DNA from: Candidatus Allochristensenella caecavium
GTDB lineage: Bacteria > Bacillota > Clostridia > Christensenellales > QAND01
NCBI GenBank assembly: GCA_904397865.1
Contig: CAJFOS010000006.1
Span: 1 to 64,000 of the forward strand
Length of the DNA: 64,000 nucleotides
Direction of reading: 5' to 3'
The notes beneath the pieces were generated by a model. That model was not told the DNA's origin and made no database searches. It saw only the letters and a program-made list of their open reading frames with translations. The position numbers were made by a program, and so were the translations under genes. Each line of letters starts with the position of its first letter. Position 1 is the stretch's first letter. Below, in pieces: positions 23,157-33,600 of this stretch.

Positions 23157-24532
23157 CGGGCTGCCTTCCGGCTCACGGCATGGATAGCCCTTCCCAACGC
23201 GTCCAGCACCGCCTCATGCAACGTTTCACCCAGCGTTGGATGCGGGAATACCATCTCGCTTGCCTGCGTCAGCGTCGTGCCGTTTTGTACCCATTGTGTG
23301 GCCAGCAACACCAAATCGCTGGCATGAGGGCCCATGATATGCACGCCGACAATGCGGCCGCATGGGTCTGCAACCACCTTGACCATGCCCTCGGCCTCGC
23401 CAAGCGTCAGCGCCTTTCCATTGGCGCCGAAAAGGAAGCGGCCCGTCGCACCCAGACACCCCTGCTGCTGGGCGGCTTGTTCGCTCAGCCCCACACAGGC
23501 GATTTCCGGAAAGGTAAAAATACACGAAGGTACGGCGGCCACATGCGTTTGCATCCCTGCCATGCGTTCCACCGCAACACGGCCTTCTTCGGACGCTACA
23601 TGGGCCAGCATGACGCCGCCAATCACATCGCCGATGGCATAAACATCCGGCAGTGTCGTCTGGTAATTTTCATCCACCTCAACCGCGCCGCGTTCACAGG
23701 CGATGCCCAGCGCCGGCAAGTCCATTCCACCATGGCAGGGCTTGCGCCCAACGGAAACGAGCACACAGTCCGCCTGCAGAACCTGCCCGCCCTTCTTCCC
23801 TGTGACTTGCACGCACAGGCCCTGTTCATCCTGGCCAATCCGTTCAACACGATGGTCAGTCAGTATGCCGATACCCTGTTTTTTAGCCATGACGGTGAAA
23901 CGTTTGGATAAATCCCCGTCTACGCCGGCCAGAATCGTTGGCAGTGCTTCAACGACCGTTACCTGCGCGCCAAAACGACGGAAGATGCAGGCGAATTCCA
24001 TCCCAATCACGCCGCCTCCCATCACCACCAGGTGCCGGGGCACCTCGGTCAAGGCCAACATGCCGGTCGAATCCACCACGCCCGGCAAATCCATTCCTTC
24101 AATCGGCGGCAGGACCGGGTCGCTTCCCATCGCCAGCAGGACACGCTTGGTTTCTATCGTCTCTTCGCCGATGCGTACATGATGTGCATCGAGCAACACG
24201 CCCTCACCCGTACGCCAGTCAATGCCGTTACCCTTCATCAGTTTTTCGATGCCGCTGACCAGCTGTGCGGAAATCTTCTGCATGCGTGCCTGCGCGCCTG
24301 CCATATCCAGTTCCGTCAAAACGGGCAAAAGATTAAACTCTTCCAGCCGCTGTATCTCCCCGAGCAGCTGCGCATTTTTATAATAGGCTTTGGTGGGGAT
24401 GCAGCCCCGGTTCAGGCACGTTCCCCCCAGATGGTCGCGTTCTATCAACATCACGTTCATCCCCAGCTGGGCGGCGCGAATCGCCGCAACATAACCGCCC
24501 GGGCCGCCGCCAATGACGACAAGGTCTTTCAT
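23153..24532 (-). CDS. lpdA: Dihydrolipoyl dehydrogenase (L protein)
   Basis: This FAD enzyme reoxidises the dihydrolipoyl arm of GcvH with NAD+. The 459-residue protein has the FAD Rossmann motif VVIGGGPGGYVAAIRAAQLG, the redox-active pair C39-LNRG-C44, a second NAD-binding motif VVMGGGVIGMEFACIFRRFG, and the catalytic His-Glu dyad H431/E436 in FPHPTLGETLHEA. Length is typical. ATG follows AAAGGAGAGAAAG. Its operon position shows it serves glycine cleavage; it might also serve other lipoyl complexes, but none is encoded in this window. Confidence 0.95.
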   Translation of the reverse strand: MKDLVVIGGGPGGYVAAIRAAQLGMNVMLIERDHLGGTCLNRGCIPTKAYYKNAQLLGEIQRLEEFNLLPVLTELDMAGAQARMQKISAQLVSGIEKLMKGNGIDWRTGEGVLLDAHHVRIGEETIETKRVLLAMGSDPVLPPIEGMDLPGVVDSTGMLALTEVPRHLVVMGGGVIGMEFACIFRRFGAQVTVVEALPTILAGVDGDLSKRFTVMAKKQGIGILTDHRVERIGQDEQGLCVQVTGKKGGQVLQADCVLVSVGRKPCHGGMDLPALGIACERGAVEVDENYQTTLPDVYAIGDVIGGVMLAHVASEEGRVAVERMAGMQTHVAAVPSCIFTFPEIACVGLSEQAAQQQGCLGATGRFLFGANGKALTLGEAEGMVKVVADPCGRIVGVHIMGPHASDLVLLATQWVQNGTTLTQASEMVFPHPTLGETLHEAVLDALGRAIHAVSRKAAR

Positions 24533-24554
24533 CTCTTTCTCTCCTTTTCAAAAG

Positions 24555-24581
24555 ACCCGCCCATGTTTGCTATGGGCGGGT
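24555..24581 (-). terminator. Strong hairpin between gcvPB and lpdA
   Basis: 10-bp perfect stem ACCCGCCCAT/ATGGGCGGGT with a 7-base loop, followed on the minus strand by CTTTTG. It lies inside the operon, 22 bases before the lpdA start, so it may be a partial terminator or mRNA-stability element. Confidence 0.5.
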
Positions 24582-24590
24582 ATGCGGATA

Positions 24591-26048
24591 TCAGGCTTCC
24601 GTTTGCTGCGCCGCTACAACCGGATTGCGGGCCGCGCGCACTTCATCGACACGCGTAATCACGGTATCATGCGGGGCGGTAGTAACTTGTTCGGGCGTTT
24701 GCAAGCTTTCCTGAGCAATGGTCTTCATCGCTCGTACAAATGCATCCAGGCGCGCCTTGCTTTCCGTTTCCGTTGGCTCAATCATCAGCGCTTGATGCAC
24801 AATCAACGGGAAATGTACCGTCGGCGGATGATATCCATAATCTAACAGGCGTTTGCAAACATCCGTCGCACCCACGCCGTTTTCTTCCATCGCGCGGGTT
24901 GTCGAACAGACGAACTCATGCTTGCAGATGCGGTCATATGCGATATCATACGCATCGCGCAGCAAGACGCGCAGATAATTGGCATTCAATACCGCCAGCT
25001 GGCAAGCCTGGCGCACGCCGGTTGCCCCCAGTGCTTTAAGATAGGTATAGGCACGTACTACTACGGAAAAATTGCCATAGAACGCATGCATCTTGCCGAT
25101 GGACAGCGGGCGGTTCCAATCCCAGGCATAACCGCCGTCCGCCTTTGTGAGAACCGGTTTGGGCAAAAACGGTTCCAAAAATGCCTTAACCCCCACCGGG
25201 CCGCTGCCCGGCCCGCCGCCGCCATGGGGCGTGGCAAACGTTTTATGCAGATTATAATGCACAACGTCAAAGCCCATATCCCCCGGGCGGGCCATGCCCA
25301 TAATGGCGTTCAGGTTTGCGCCGTCATAATACAATAGGCCTCCGCCCTGATGGACAATGCGCGCAATTTCCATAATGTTCTGTTCAAACAGCCCCAGCGT
25401 ATTCGGGTTTGTCAGCATCAATCCCGCTACCTGCGCATCCATCTTCGCGGCCAAATCGTGCAAATCCACCATGCCGTCCGCATCGGATTTGACTTCGACC
25501 ACGTCAAACCCTATCACATGCGCTGTGGCCGGATTGGTACCATGCGCCGAGTCCGGCACCAGGACTTTCGTACGCCCTGTATCGCCGCGGTGGTCATGAT
25601 ATGCCTTGATGATGCGCATGCCCGTCATCTCCCCTTGCGCGCCGGCCGCTGGCTGCAGGGTAAAGGCGTCCATACCGCCGATTTCGCACAGCATCGATTC
25701 CATCTCCGCCATCAGCGACAATGCCCCCTGCACGGTTTGCGCAGGCTGGTCCGGATGGATTTGTGCAAACCCGGGCAACCGGCAGGCCCATTCGTTTATC
25801 TTCGGGTTGTATTTCATCGTACAGGAACCCAGTGGATACATCCCGTCGTCCACGCCGTAAGCACGGTGACTGAGCGCCGTAAAATGCCGCACGGCCTCCA
25901 CTTCCGGCAGTTCAGGTAAATCCAGCGGGGTTTGCCGCAAGAGCGCGGCATCCATCTCCTGCGCACAATCGTGTGCGGGTACGTCGCTGAGACCCAGCGT
26001 AAAGGCGTTGGAGCCGGGTACGTCTTTTTCAAACAACAGTTTATCCAC
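24591..26048 (-). CDS. gcvPB: Glycine dehydrogenase (decarboxylating) subunit 2
   Basis: The PLP-binding half of the split P protein. With GcvPA it decarboxylates glycine and loads aminomethyl onto GcvH. The 485-residue protein has the PLP lysine K269 in [20 protein letters not shown]. The GTG start at 26046-26048 follows GGGAGG by eight bases and gives a normal N-terminus ([12 protein letters not shown]); longer in-frame readings lie inside gcvPA. Start and gcvPA stop overlap by eight bases. The C-terminal tail is about 20 residues longer than a minimal GcvPB. Confidence 0.95.
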   Translation of the reverse strand: MDKLLFEKDVPGSNAFTLGLSDVPAHDCAQEMDAALLRQTPLDLPELPEVEAVRHFTALSHRAYGVDDGMYPLGSCTMKYNPKINEWACRLPGFAQIHPDQPAQTVQGALSLMAEMESMLCEIGGMDAFTLQPAAGAQGEMTGMRIIKAYHDHRGDTGRTKVLVPDSAHGTNPATAHVIGFDVVEVKSDADGMVDLHDLAAKMDAQVAGLMLTNPNTLGLFEQNIMEIARIVHQGGGLLYYDGANLNAIMGMARPGDMGFDVVHYNLHKTFATPHGGGGPGSGPVGVKAFLEPFLPKPVLTKADGGYAWDWNRPLSIGKMHAFYGNFSVVVRAYTYLKALGATGVRQACQLAVLNANYLRVLLRDAYDIAYDRICKHEFVCSTTRAMEENGVGATDVCKRLLDYGYHPPTVHFPLIVHQALMIEPTETESKARLDAFVRAMKTIAQESLQTPEQVTTAPHDTVITRVDEVRAARNPVVAAQQTEA

Positions 26049-27360
26049 GGCACACACCTCCCAACACATCCGCCAGCCGGTCAATTTCTTCTTTGGTTCG
26101 TTTTTCGGTAAAAGCCAGCAGCAATCCATCCGTCAATGCATAGCCGCCCAGCATGCCCGCCTGCAGCAACGCTTGATTGGCCACCTTGGCATCCGGCACT
26201 GCAACAGCAAATTCCATAAAATACGGACCGCCATGCAGGCGTTCAATCCCTTGCGCCGCCAGCGCCTGTTCGGCATAGTGCGCCAAGTCGTAGCACCGCT
26301 GCGCCACCTCTGTAAGGCCCTTGGGACCGACGAATGCCAAATACATGCTTGCAGCCAAGGCGTTGAGCGCTTGATTCGAACAGATGTTGGAGTTGGCTTT
26401 TTCACGGCGAATGTGCTGTTCGCGCGCTTGCAAGGTCAACACAAAACTGCGCCGGCCCTGCCCATCGACCGATTGACCGACGATGCGGCCCGGCAATTGA
26501 CGCATATTCCGTTTCGTCGTCGCCATGAATCCAAGGTACGGCCCACCGTAATTGAGCCCGCAGCCCAACGGCTGTCCGTCGCCGACGACGTAATCCGCCC
26601 CTACTTCCCCAGGCGTGCGCAAAAGCGCAAGCGCGGTCGGATGGACACACATAACCAGCTGCGCACCCGCTTCATGCACCATTTTCTCAATGGCGGCCAC
26701 ATCCTCCAGCAAACCATAAAAATTGGGTTGCTGCACAACAACGCACGCCGTCTGCCCATCCAGCGCCTGCGCCAACGCCTGCAAATCCATTCGTCCATCT
26801 TTTTCCGGTACGGTATGCAGTTCCATCGTTTCATCTGTGACGTACGTACGCACCGTATCCGCATAACCAGGGTGCAGCGTCGCAGGCAGCAACACGCGCG
26901 GGCGCCGCTTTTGCAAAACGCATATCTTACAACATTCCCCCAGCGCAGACGCCCCATCGTACATGGAGGCGTTGCTCACATCCATACCCGTCAAACGACA
27001 GATATAGGTTTGGTATTCAAAAATCGACTGCAGAATTCCCTGACTGATTTCCGCCTGGTAAGGCGTATAGGCCGTATAGAATTCACTGCGCATCAGCAAC
27101 TGTTCCACCGCCGCCGGTACCAGATGGTCGTATGCGCCAGCCCCCAGAAAACTGGGCATTTGTTCGGTGGTCGTATTGCGAGCTGCCAGTGCCTGTAAAT
27201 GCCTGCGCAGCTGCAGTTCTTCCATTCCCGGCCCAATGGCCAAATCCCGTTGAAGCCGCAGCTCTTCGGGAATATCCAAAAAAAGGTCGTTCAAACTGTC
27301 CACGCCGACCGTTTGCAGCATGGACGCTATTTCCTCCTGTGCGTGAGGCGTATAACGCAT
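26041..27360 (-). CDS. gcvPA: Glycine dehydrogenase (decarboxylating) subunit 1
   Basis: The N-terminal half of P protein, found as a separate subunit in Firmicutes and many other bacteria. The 439-residue protein starts [20 protein letters not shown], and shows [30 protein letters not shown] and [13 protein letters not shown], all typical of the family. The ATG follows GGGGAGGG. It is co-translated with gcvPB, as expected for subunits of one heterotetramer. Confidence 0.95.
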   Translation of the reverse strand: MRYTPHAQEEIASMLQTVGVDSLNDLFLDIPEELRLQRDLAIGPGMEELQLRRHLQALAARNTTTEQMPSFLGAGAYDHLVPAAVEQLLMRSEFYTAYTPYQAEISQGILQSIFEYQTYICRLTGMDVSNASMYDGASALGECCKICVLQKRRPRVLLPATLHPGYADTVRTYVTDETMELHTVPEKDGRMDLQALAQALDGQTACVVVQQPNFYGLLEDVAAIEKMVHEAGAQLVMCVHPTALALLRTPGEVGADYVVGDGQPLGCGLNYGGPYLGFMATTKRNMRQLPGRIVGQSVDGQGRRSFVLTLQAREQHIRREKANSNICSNQALNALAASMYLAFVGPKGLTEVAQRCYDLAHYAEQALAAQGIERLHGGPYFMEFAVAVPDAKVANQALLQAGMLGGYALTDGLLLAFTEKRTKEEIDRLADVLGGVCRG

Positions 27361-27378
27361 GGTTTTCCCTCCCCTTCT

Positions 27379-27747
27379 TTATTCGGCTAAAAACGCCTCA
27401 TAGGCTGCTGCATCCATCAGCGCAGGGAGTTCACCATCCAGTTCGACAACAAAGATATGCTGTTCAAACGGCTCGCTATTCAACAGTTCCGGTTCATCTT
27501 CCAATCCTTGATTGACTTCCACCACCGTGCCGCTGACCGGGCAAAACACATCCGCCACCGCTTTGACCGATTCCAGTACGCCTACCTGGTCGCCTGCGGA
27601 GACCGTCGCCTCCAGTTCCGGCAGTTCAACAAACACGATGTCCCCCAATTCGTTCTGTGCATAATCTGTAATGCCAATATACGCCTTTCCTTCTTCCACA
27701 CGCACCCATTCATGGTCCTCCGAATACAAATAACCCTCTTTTACCAT
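27379..27747 (-). CDS. gcvH: Glycine cleavage system H protein
   Basis: H protein is the lipoylated carrier that moves the aminomethyl group from P to T protein and electrons to L protein. The 122-residue protein has the sequence HEWVRVEEGKAYIGITDYAQ and the lipoyl lysine K62 in LESVKAVADV. Length is typical. The ATG is eight bases after GGGAGG. It lies between gcvT and gcvPA. Confidence 0.96.
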   Translation of the reverse strand: MVKEGYLYSEDHEWVRVEEGKAYIGITDYAQNELGDIVFVELPELEATVSAGDQVGVLESVKAVADVFCPVSGTVVEVNQGLEDEPELLNSEPFEQHIFVVELDGELPALMDAAAYEAFLAE

Positions 27748-27766
27748 TTAAACGGCCTCCCTCTGC

Positions 27767-28873
27767 CTATTTGCTTTTGGTTTGTTTTTTATAAAAGCCA
27801 CCTTTTACAACCCTGGCTTTTAATCCTTTGCCGCGCACCATGATTTCCACTTCCGTGCCCGGCTGTATATAGGCTGCATCCACAAGCCCCAGCGCCAGCG
27901 TCTTTTTCAGCGTCGGTGCGACGCCCGCGCTGGTTGTGTGCCCAATTTCCTGTCCGGCGGCTCTGATGGGCAAATGCGCCCGCGGCATGCCGCGGTCTAT
28001 CATTTCAATCTCCACCAGTTTGCGCGACAAGCCCTGGGCCTTCTGCGCACGCAATGCCTGTGCACCGATAAAATCTTCCTTATTCAGTTTGACAAAAAAG
28101 CCCAGCGCCGCCTCCAACGGTGTGATATCTGCCGACAGTTCCTGGCCATACAGCGGCAGTTTCGCTTCAAAGCGAAGCGTATCCCGCGCCCCCAGTCCAA
28201 CGGGGCAAATCGCATCACCGCCGGCATGCAGCAAAGCATCCCAGACCAGTCCGGTCTGTTCGGCGGACACGTATACTTCAAACCCGTCTTCCCCCGTATA
28301 GCCAGTGCGGGAAACAATCGCTTTGCAGCCCGCCACCTGTCCGCCGCTTTGAAAAGCAAAGAACGGGATGGTTTCCAGGTTCACATCGCACACCTGTTGC
28401 AGAATTTGCTGTGCCATAGGCCCTTGAATGGCAATCTGTCCGTAATCGGCTGACCGGTTCTCCAGCTTTACATCCGTTCCAGCCTGTTCGCACATCCATG
28501 CAAAATCCTTATCCGTGTTGGCGGCGTTCACCACCAGCAGGTAATCGTTGGGCGCCATTTGATAGATGATTAAATCATCCACCGTGCCGCCGTCAGGATA
28601 ACACATGGGGGAATACAGCGTTTGACCGGGATGAATGGCGCTGACGTCATTGGTAACCAGATGCTGCACAAACGCGTCTGCTCCCGGCCCTTGCACCGTT
28701 ATCTCGCCCATATGCGAAACATCGAACAGGCCGCATTGCGTACGCACCTTTTCATGTTCTTTGAGGATGCCCGTATACTGCACCGGCAGTTCCCAGCCGC
28801 CGAAATCCACCATACGCCCACCCAACGCCACATGGCGTTCGTACAAGGGGGTTCGTTTCAAATCCACATACAT
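27767..28873 (-). CDS. gcvT: Aminomethyltransferase (T protein)
   Basis: GcvT moves the methylene group from aminomethyl-GcvH to tetrahydrofolate, releasing ammonia. The 368-residue protein shows RTPLYERHVALGGRMVDFGG, LFDVSHMGEI, and the folate-binding region SRTGYTGEDGFEVYV, plus the C-terminal barrel with IGHTTSAGVAPTLKK. It is the first gene of the gcv operon, about 40 bases from a consensus promoter. The leader is too short for a glycine riboswitch. Confidence 0.96.
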   Translation of the reverse strand: MYVDLKRTPLYERHVALGGRMVDFGGWELPVQYTGILKEHEKVRTQCGLFDVSHMGEITVQGPGADAFVQHLVTNDVSAIHPGQTLYSPMCYPDGGTVDDLIIYQMAPNDYLLVVNAANTDKDFAWMCEQAGTDVKLENRSADYGQIAIQGPMAQQILQQVCDVNLETIPFFAFQSGGQVAGCKAIVSRTGYTGEDGFEVYVSAEQTGLVWDALLHAGGDAICPVGLGARDTLRFEAKLPLYGQELSADITPLEAALGFFVKLNKEDFIGAQALRAQKAQGLSRKLVEIEMIDRGMPRAHLPIRAAGQEIGHTTSAGVAPTLKKTLALGLVDAAYIQPGTEVEIMVRGKGLKARVVKGGFYKKQTKSK

Positions 28874-28912
28874 GACCTCTTTTCCTAAAAATCATGATCC
28901 AATCCGTTTTTT

Positions 28913-28941
28913 ATTGTAGACGTTGCCCCTGGGTTTGACAA
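28913..28941 (-). promoter_or_regulatory. Promoter of the gcv operon
   Basis: Minus strand TTGTCA (28936-28941), 17-base spacer, TACAAT (28913-28918). The leader to the gcvT start is only about 33 bases. Confidence 0.75.
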
Positions 28942-28957
28942 GGCATTTTGCGCCTTG
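28939..28957. promoter_or_regulatory. Inverted repeat overlapping the gcv -35 (possible operator)
   Basis: CAAGGC-N7-GCCTTG at 28939-28944 and 28952-28957. It overlaps the -35 hexamer of the gcv promoter, a position suited to a repressor. No known regulator motif was recognised. Confidence 0.35.
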
Positions 28958-29044
28958 GATTTTACTTTGTTTGTCCTTTCTTCCTTCCGGTTTATTTTTC
29001 TCTATTTTCCTGCGGGCATCAAGGAGGCGCACCGCGGTAAAATA

Positions 29045-29075
29045 AAAAGGAGCGTGCCCAAGACACGCTCCTTTT
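29045..29075 (-). terminator. Terminator after the PrsA-like gene
   Basis: 12-bp stem AAAAGGAGCGTG/CACGCTCCTTTT with a 7-base loop; on the minus strand the U run TTTTTATTTT follows. It separates the PrsA-like gene from the gcv promoter. Confidence 0.9.
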
Positions 29076-29089
29076 GCATTTCATTCCGT

Positions 29090-30571
29090 CTATTTAATAA
29101 ATTTAAGCCGGCTAGTCCAGGTTTTTACATCCAAATCCTTACGCCACTGCTCCACCTGTGCTGTCCACGCCTGCTCCTGGGCGTCGGCGTCCGCCTGTTC
29201 CTTGACGATGGACCGCACCGTCTCATACGGAAGTTCTACCTCGGCATCCAAATTATATTCGGCGCGAATCACATGCGCGCCATGCACCGTAAGCACCGGG
29301 TCGCTCAACTGGCCCGCTTCGGTCAGCGCACGCGCTGCGGCGGCAAAATCCGCATCATAGGTGGTGTTATTGGGGCTGACTGTGTAGCCCAACGTAGCGA
29401 AGGCGCCGCTCTGCATGCCTGGGTCGGTGTTGTAGGCCGCAATGAGTTTTGCAAAATCCTCGCCCGCTTCATAGCGCGCAATCATCTCTTCTACCTTGGC
29501 CTGGATGTTCTTGTAGGCCGCCTGTTCCACCGCGTCCACGTTTTTCTGTTCCTGTTCCTTTTCTGCCGTCTTCTGGTCGACAATCGGCTGCTGTTCTTCC
29601 TGAATCGCCTTTTGTTCATTGATGACTTTCAGCTGAGCATCCATGGTCTGTTGATGGGTGGCCATGGCATCGGCGTCGTTGTTTTGCTGCGCGGTATCGT
29701 AAGAAGATTTTGCCGTATCAAACGCCGATTGCGCAGTGGATAATTTACTTTTAGCCGAGGAGAGCTTTTGCGTTGCCTCCTCCAGCTCATCCTCCACCTT
29801 CTGCAGTTTTTCATATGCCGCACTGACCTTTTCCGCATCCGCTTCGGTATAGGGAATTAGCACCTGTTTGACCACCGCATAATTCTTTGCCTTAAAGAGC
29901 AAATAGTCGCCCATGCTTTCCTGCTGAATGGCTGTCTCATAATTGGTGGTATTGGTCGTAGCGGCCTCCTTCTGCTCGGCTAAATCCGTGTCGTATTTCT
30001 GCCGAATCGCCGTTTCATCCGCTTCGATGGTTTCCGCATGCGCTTTCTGTACTTTTTCGTACTTGTAATTCAGCACAACGCTCTGCTTGTATTCTGCGCT
30101 TGTGGTGCCCTGGGAAGCAAAGAACGCCTCCACATCTTCATCGATGTTACCTTCATAGGCTTCCGGTTTTTCCGCATCATATCCCAGGTATGTCTTTATT
30201 GCGCTGATATATTCGTTGTATTGTTCGTCAATCTGTTTTTGGTCCTCATCCGTCAGCGGATAATCCCGGTCGCAAATGGCTGCAACGGTCAACAGATTGG
30301 CTTTTGCTTCGGCAAAATCCACCAGCTGTTCGTTGACATATTCGCGCGTCTCGCTATCCATATCCTCATCCCACATGTCAACAGAATAACCGCTCACCGC
30401 CAGCTGGTAAGCAAATTCTGCATAGACCTGTTCCTTGGTCAGCGTCGTTTCCCCGATTTGGATAATCGCCTGTGCCCGGTCTTTATCCCGGTTGACGGAT
30501 ACCATTTCACATCCTGTCAGCGATAAGCCGCACAACGCGACCAGCAGCAATGCCACTCCCTTTTTCTTCAT
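29090..30571 (-). CDS. PrsA-like parvulin lipoprotein with a coiled-coil insertion
   Basis: Parvulin-type lipoproteins help exported proteins fold outside the membrane. From ATG at 30569-30571 (AAGGAG seven bases before) the 493-residue protein has a signal peptide ending in the lipobox LTG-C21, a SurA/PrsA-like N-terminal helical domain (about 30-225), then the first parvulin strand YAVVKQVLIPYTEADAEK (about 231-248). A charged, Gln/Lys/Ala-rich coiled coil follows (about 250-353, e.g. KLSSAKSKLSTAQSAFDTAK), and the remainder of the parvulin domain resumes at about 358 (ARYEAGEDFAKLIAAYNTDP through HGAHVIRAEY). Ordinary PrsA proteins have about 290 residues, so the coiled coil explains most of the excess. 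It has its own promoter between mfd and the start. Confidence 0.85.
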   Translation of the reverse strand: MKKKGVALLLVALCGLSLTGCEMVSVNRDKDRAQAIIQIGETTLTKEQVYAEFAYQLAVSGYSVDMWDEDMDSETREYVNEQLVDFAEAKANLLTVAAICDRDYPLTDEDQKQIDEQYNEYISAIKTYLGYDAEKPEAYEGNIDEDVEAFFASQGTTSAEYKQSVVLNYKYEKVQKAHAETIEADETAIRQKYDTDLAEQKEAATTNTTNYETAIQQESMGDYLLFKAKNYAVVKQVLIPYTEADAEKVSAAYEKLQKVEDELEEATQKLSSAKSKLSTAQSAFDTAKSSYDTAQQNNDADAMATHQQTMDAQLKVINEQKAIQEEQQPIVDQKTAEKEQEQKNVDAVEQAAYKNIQAKVEEMIARYEAGEDFAKLIAAYNTDPGMQSGAFATLGYTVSPNNTTYDADFAAAARALTEAGQLSDPVLTVHGAHVIRAEYNLDAEVELPYETVRSIVKEQADADAQEQAWTAQVEQWRKDLDVKTWTSRLKFIK

Positions 30572-30627
30572 CCGTAAACTCCTTCTATCCACGCCTTCGG
30601 CAGGCGGTTTCATGCTGAATTGGTTGT

Positions 30628-30656
30628 ATTATACCGCACACCGTCCTGTTCCGCAA
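30628..30656 (-). promoter_or_regulatory. Promoter of the PrsA-like gene
   Basis: Minus strand TTGCGG (30651-30656), 17-base spacer, perfect TATAAT (30628-30633), lying just past the mfd stop codon. Confidence 0.6.
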
Positions 30657-30664
30657 CGCCGCGC

Positions 30665-33600
30665 TCATCCGGCGGGGATGGACTGAAAGAAGGCCAGCGT
30701 CTTTTCCATCATCACCCGCGCCGAAGCTTTGGGCATACGCAATACCATGCCGGGCACGTCGCCCCGCACCATCTGCGCGCCTGGGCCAAATGCCTGCATG
30801 GCTTTGAGCAACGCCTGCGGGTCAGGATGCGCCTGCGGTGCAAAACGGATGCGCGTCAATCCATCGCGGATAATCACAGTCTGTACGCCCTGTGCGCCGG
30901 CTTTGGCGCGCAGCAGCGCGATTTGCACCAAATCCTGCACTTCCTGCGGCACCTTGCCGTATCGGTCTTGCAATTCCCGGCACATGTCCTGCGCCTGCCG
31001 GGCATCCGCCAGGTCCGCAATGCGGCGGTACGCCTGTACTTTCTGTTCGCGCGAAGGAATGAACGAGGCCGGAATATGGGCGGTCAGCGGCACGTCTACC
31101 GTTGTTTCAACCACCTGTTCTACCTCTTCGCCGCGCGCTTGGCGAATCGCATCCGCCAATAGCCGGCAATAGGTATCATAACCGACGTTGTGCATCTGTC
31201 CATGCTGTTCCGGCCCCAGCAGATTGCCCGCTCCCCGGATTTCCAAATCACGCATCGCAATACGGAAGCCGCTGCCCAATTCGGTGAATTCCCGAATGGC
31301 CTGCAGACGCTTCTCCGCCGTTTCGGACAGCGCGCGCTGCGGCTGATAAGTCAGATAACAATACGCTGTGCGTGTACTGCGACCTACCCGGCCGCGCAGT
31401 TGGTACAACTGGGCCAGCCCCAGCCGGTCGGCGTCAATGATAATCATGGTGTTGGCTGTTGGAATATCCAGCCCGCTTTCAATGATGGTCGAACATACCA
31501 ATACATCCGTTTCCCCTTCATAAAAGGAGAGCATCGCTTTTTCCAGCGTTGCTTCGTGCATCTGCCCGTGCGCCATGGCAAACCGCGCCTGCGGCACCAG
31601 TTGTTCCAGGTGCTCGACAAACCGTTCCATCTTCTGCACCTGATTATATAGAATGTAAGCCTGCCCGCCGCGGGCCAGTTCACGTGTGATGGCCTCTTTG
31701 ACCAGCTCATCGTCATATTCGCACACTGCGGTGTGGATGGCCACACGTTCGGTCGGCGGCGTATGAATCACAGACATATCCCGAATGCCCACCAGCGACA
31801 TTTCCATGGTGCGCGGAATGGGCGTAGCCGTCATGGTCAATACGTCCACCGTCCGTTTGATATCTTTAATCGTCTCCTTATGTCCAACGCCAAAGCGCTG
31901 CTCTTCATCGACAATCAGCAGCCCCAAATCGTGCGGCTTGACATCCTTGGCCAGCAGGCGGTGTGTGCCGATGAGCACATCGATATGTCCCTGGGCAAAT
32001 TTATCCAGAATCTCCTCTTGTTCCTTTTTACTTTTAAAACGGGAAAGTACCTCCACTTCGATGGGATACCCTTCAAAACGGGCGGACATGGTCGCATAAT
32101 GCTGCTGCGCCAGTACCGTGGTCGGCACCAGCACCATGACCTGTTTGGCGTCCATGACGCATTTAAAGGCGGCGCGCATCGCTACTTCCGTCTTGCCGTA
32201 GCCCACATCGCCACACAGCAACCGGTCCATGATACGGGGCGATTCCATATCTCGTTTGATTTCTTCCACGCTTTGCAGTTGACCTTCTGTCTCTTCAAAC
32301 GCAAAGGCCTGTTCAAATTCCTGCTGCCAGACTGTATCGGGCGAAAATGCATAACCTTTGAGCGCCTGCCGTGCCGCATAGATAGCTACCAAGTCCTGCG
32401 CCAATTTTTTGACGCTGCTGGATACTTTTTTCTTCGTGCGGTCCCACTCCTGACCGCCCATTTTACTGACCTTGGGAGCCGCGTCGTCCGAACCGATGTA
32501 TTTTTGTACCCGCCCCATCTGTTCGGCCGGAATATAGAGCTTATCCCCGCCTTTGTATTCCATCATCATGAAATCCTTGGGCCGGCCTTCTACCTCGATG
32601 GTTTTAAGGCCGCGGTAAATGCCAATGCCGTGGATATCATGAACCGCGTAATCCCCCTCTTTGAGTTCCAGCGCAGGCGCAGCGACGCGCGTGCCCTTTT
32701 TCTGTGCACGCTGAACGGATTGATTGCGGAAAATTTCCGCCTCGCTGAGCACCAGATACTGCTCTTCCTGCATTTCAAATCCTGCACCCAGCGGCGCACG
32801 GGTGATAAGCGTCTGTCCCTTTTCCGGCGGCTGACTGATTTCATATTGCAGCGTGCAGGGCACGTCGCGGTCCTGTAAGGACTGAAACAGGCTTTCGCAC
32901 CGTTTTTCATTCTGCAGCACCAACAGCGTCCGCCATCCCTGGCGCTTACGCGCCAGCAGGTCTTCACACAGCAAATCCATCCGGCCATGAAATGGCTGAG
33001 CGGGTCGCATGGCAAAATAGAACGAGTCCGTACCGCCGCGCATCAACGCTGAAAAGCGCAGGGTACAAACCTCTTCCGGCGCTTTAAACATCGCATAAGG
33101 GGCCAAGTGTTTATCCCAGCCGCGCGGTTCTTCCCCTTTTTGCGCCAGGTCGCGCACGGCGGTAGCGATATCCGTATCTGTACTCTGCGCCGCATCGCCC
33201 AGGCGCATCGGTTCATCCAGGCACAGCAAGCCGCCTGCGGGCAGGTAGTCCGCCGCTGTCACCGTTGGTAAAAATAACGAAGCGACCTCATACGCTGTGC
33301 TGTAATCACCCTGTTCAATAGCCAGATATAGGTTGTTCAAACGCACCAGCGTTTCGCCCTGCGCACCGCGATGGGCGCGATTAATCGCATCAAGTGCGTG
33401 TTTAGCCTGCCGGGCGTTGAGCGGCATCTCAATCGCAGGACAAATGCGGCACTGTTCCACCGCATCGCTGCTGCGTTGGGAAAGCGGGTCCAGCAGACGG
33501 ATGGAATCAATTTCATCGCCAAAAAAATCGATGCGGTATGCATTGGCATTGGGCAAAAACACATCGACAATCCCACCGCGCACGGCAAACTGTCCATACG

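Noticed and set aside
28874-29044. Glycine riboswitch expected before gcvT
   Set aside because: The promoter lies only about 33 bases before gcvT and no riboswitch core can be drawn in the gap.
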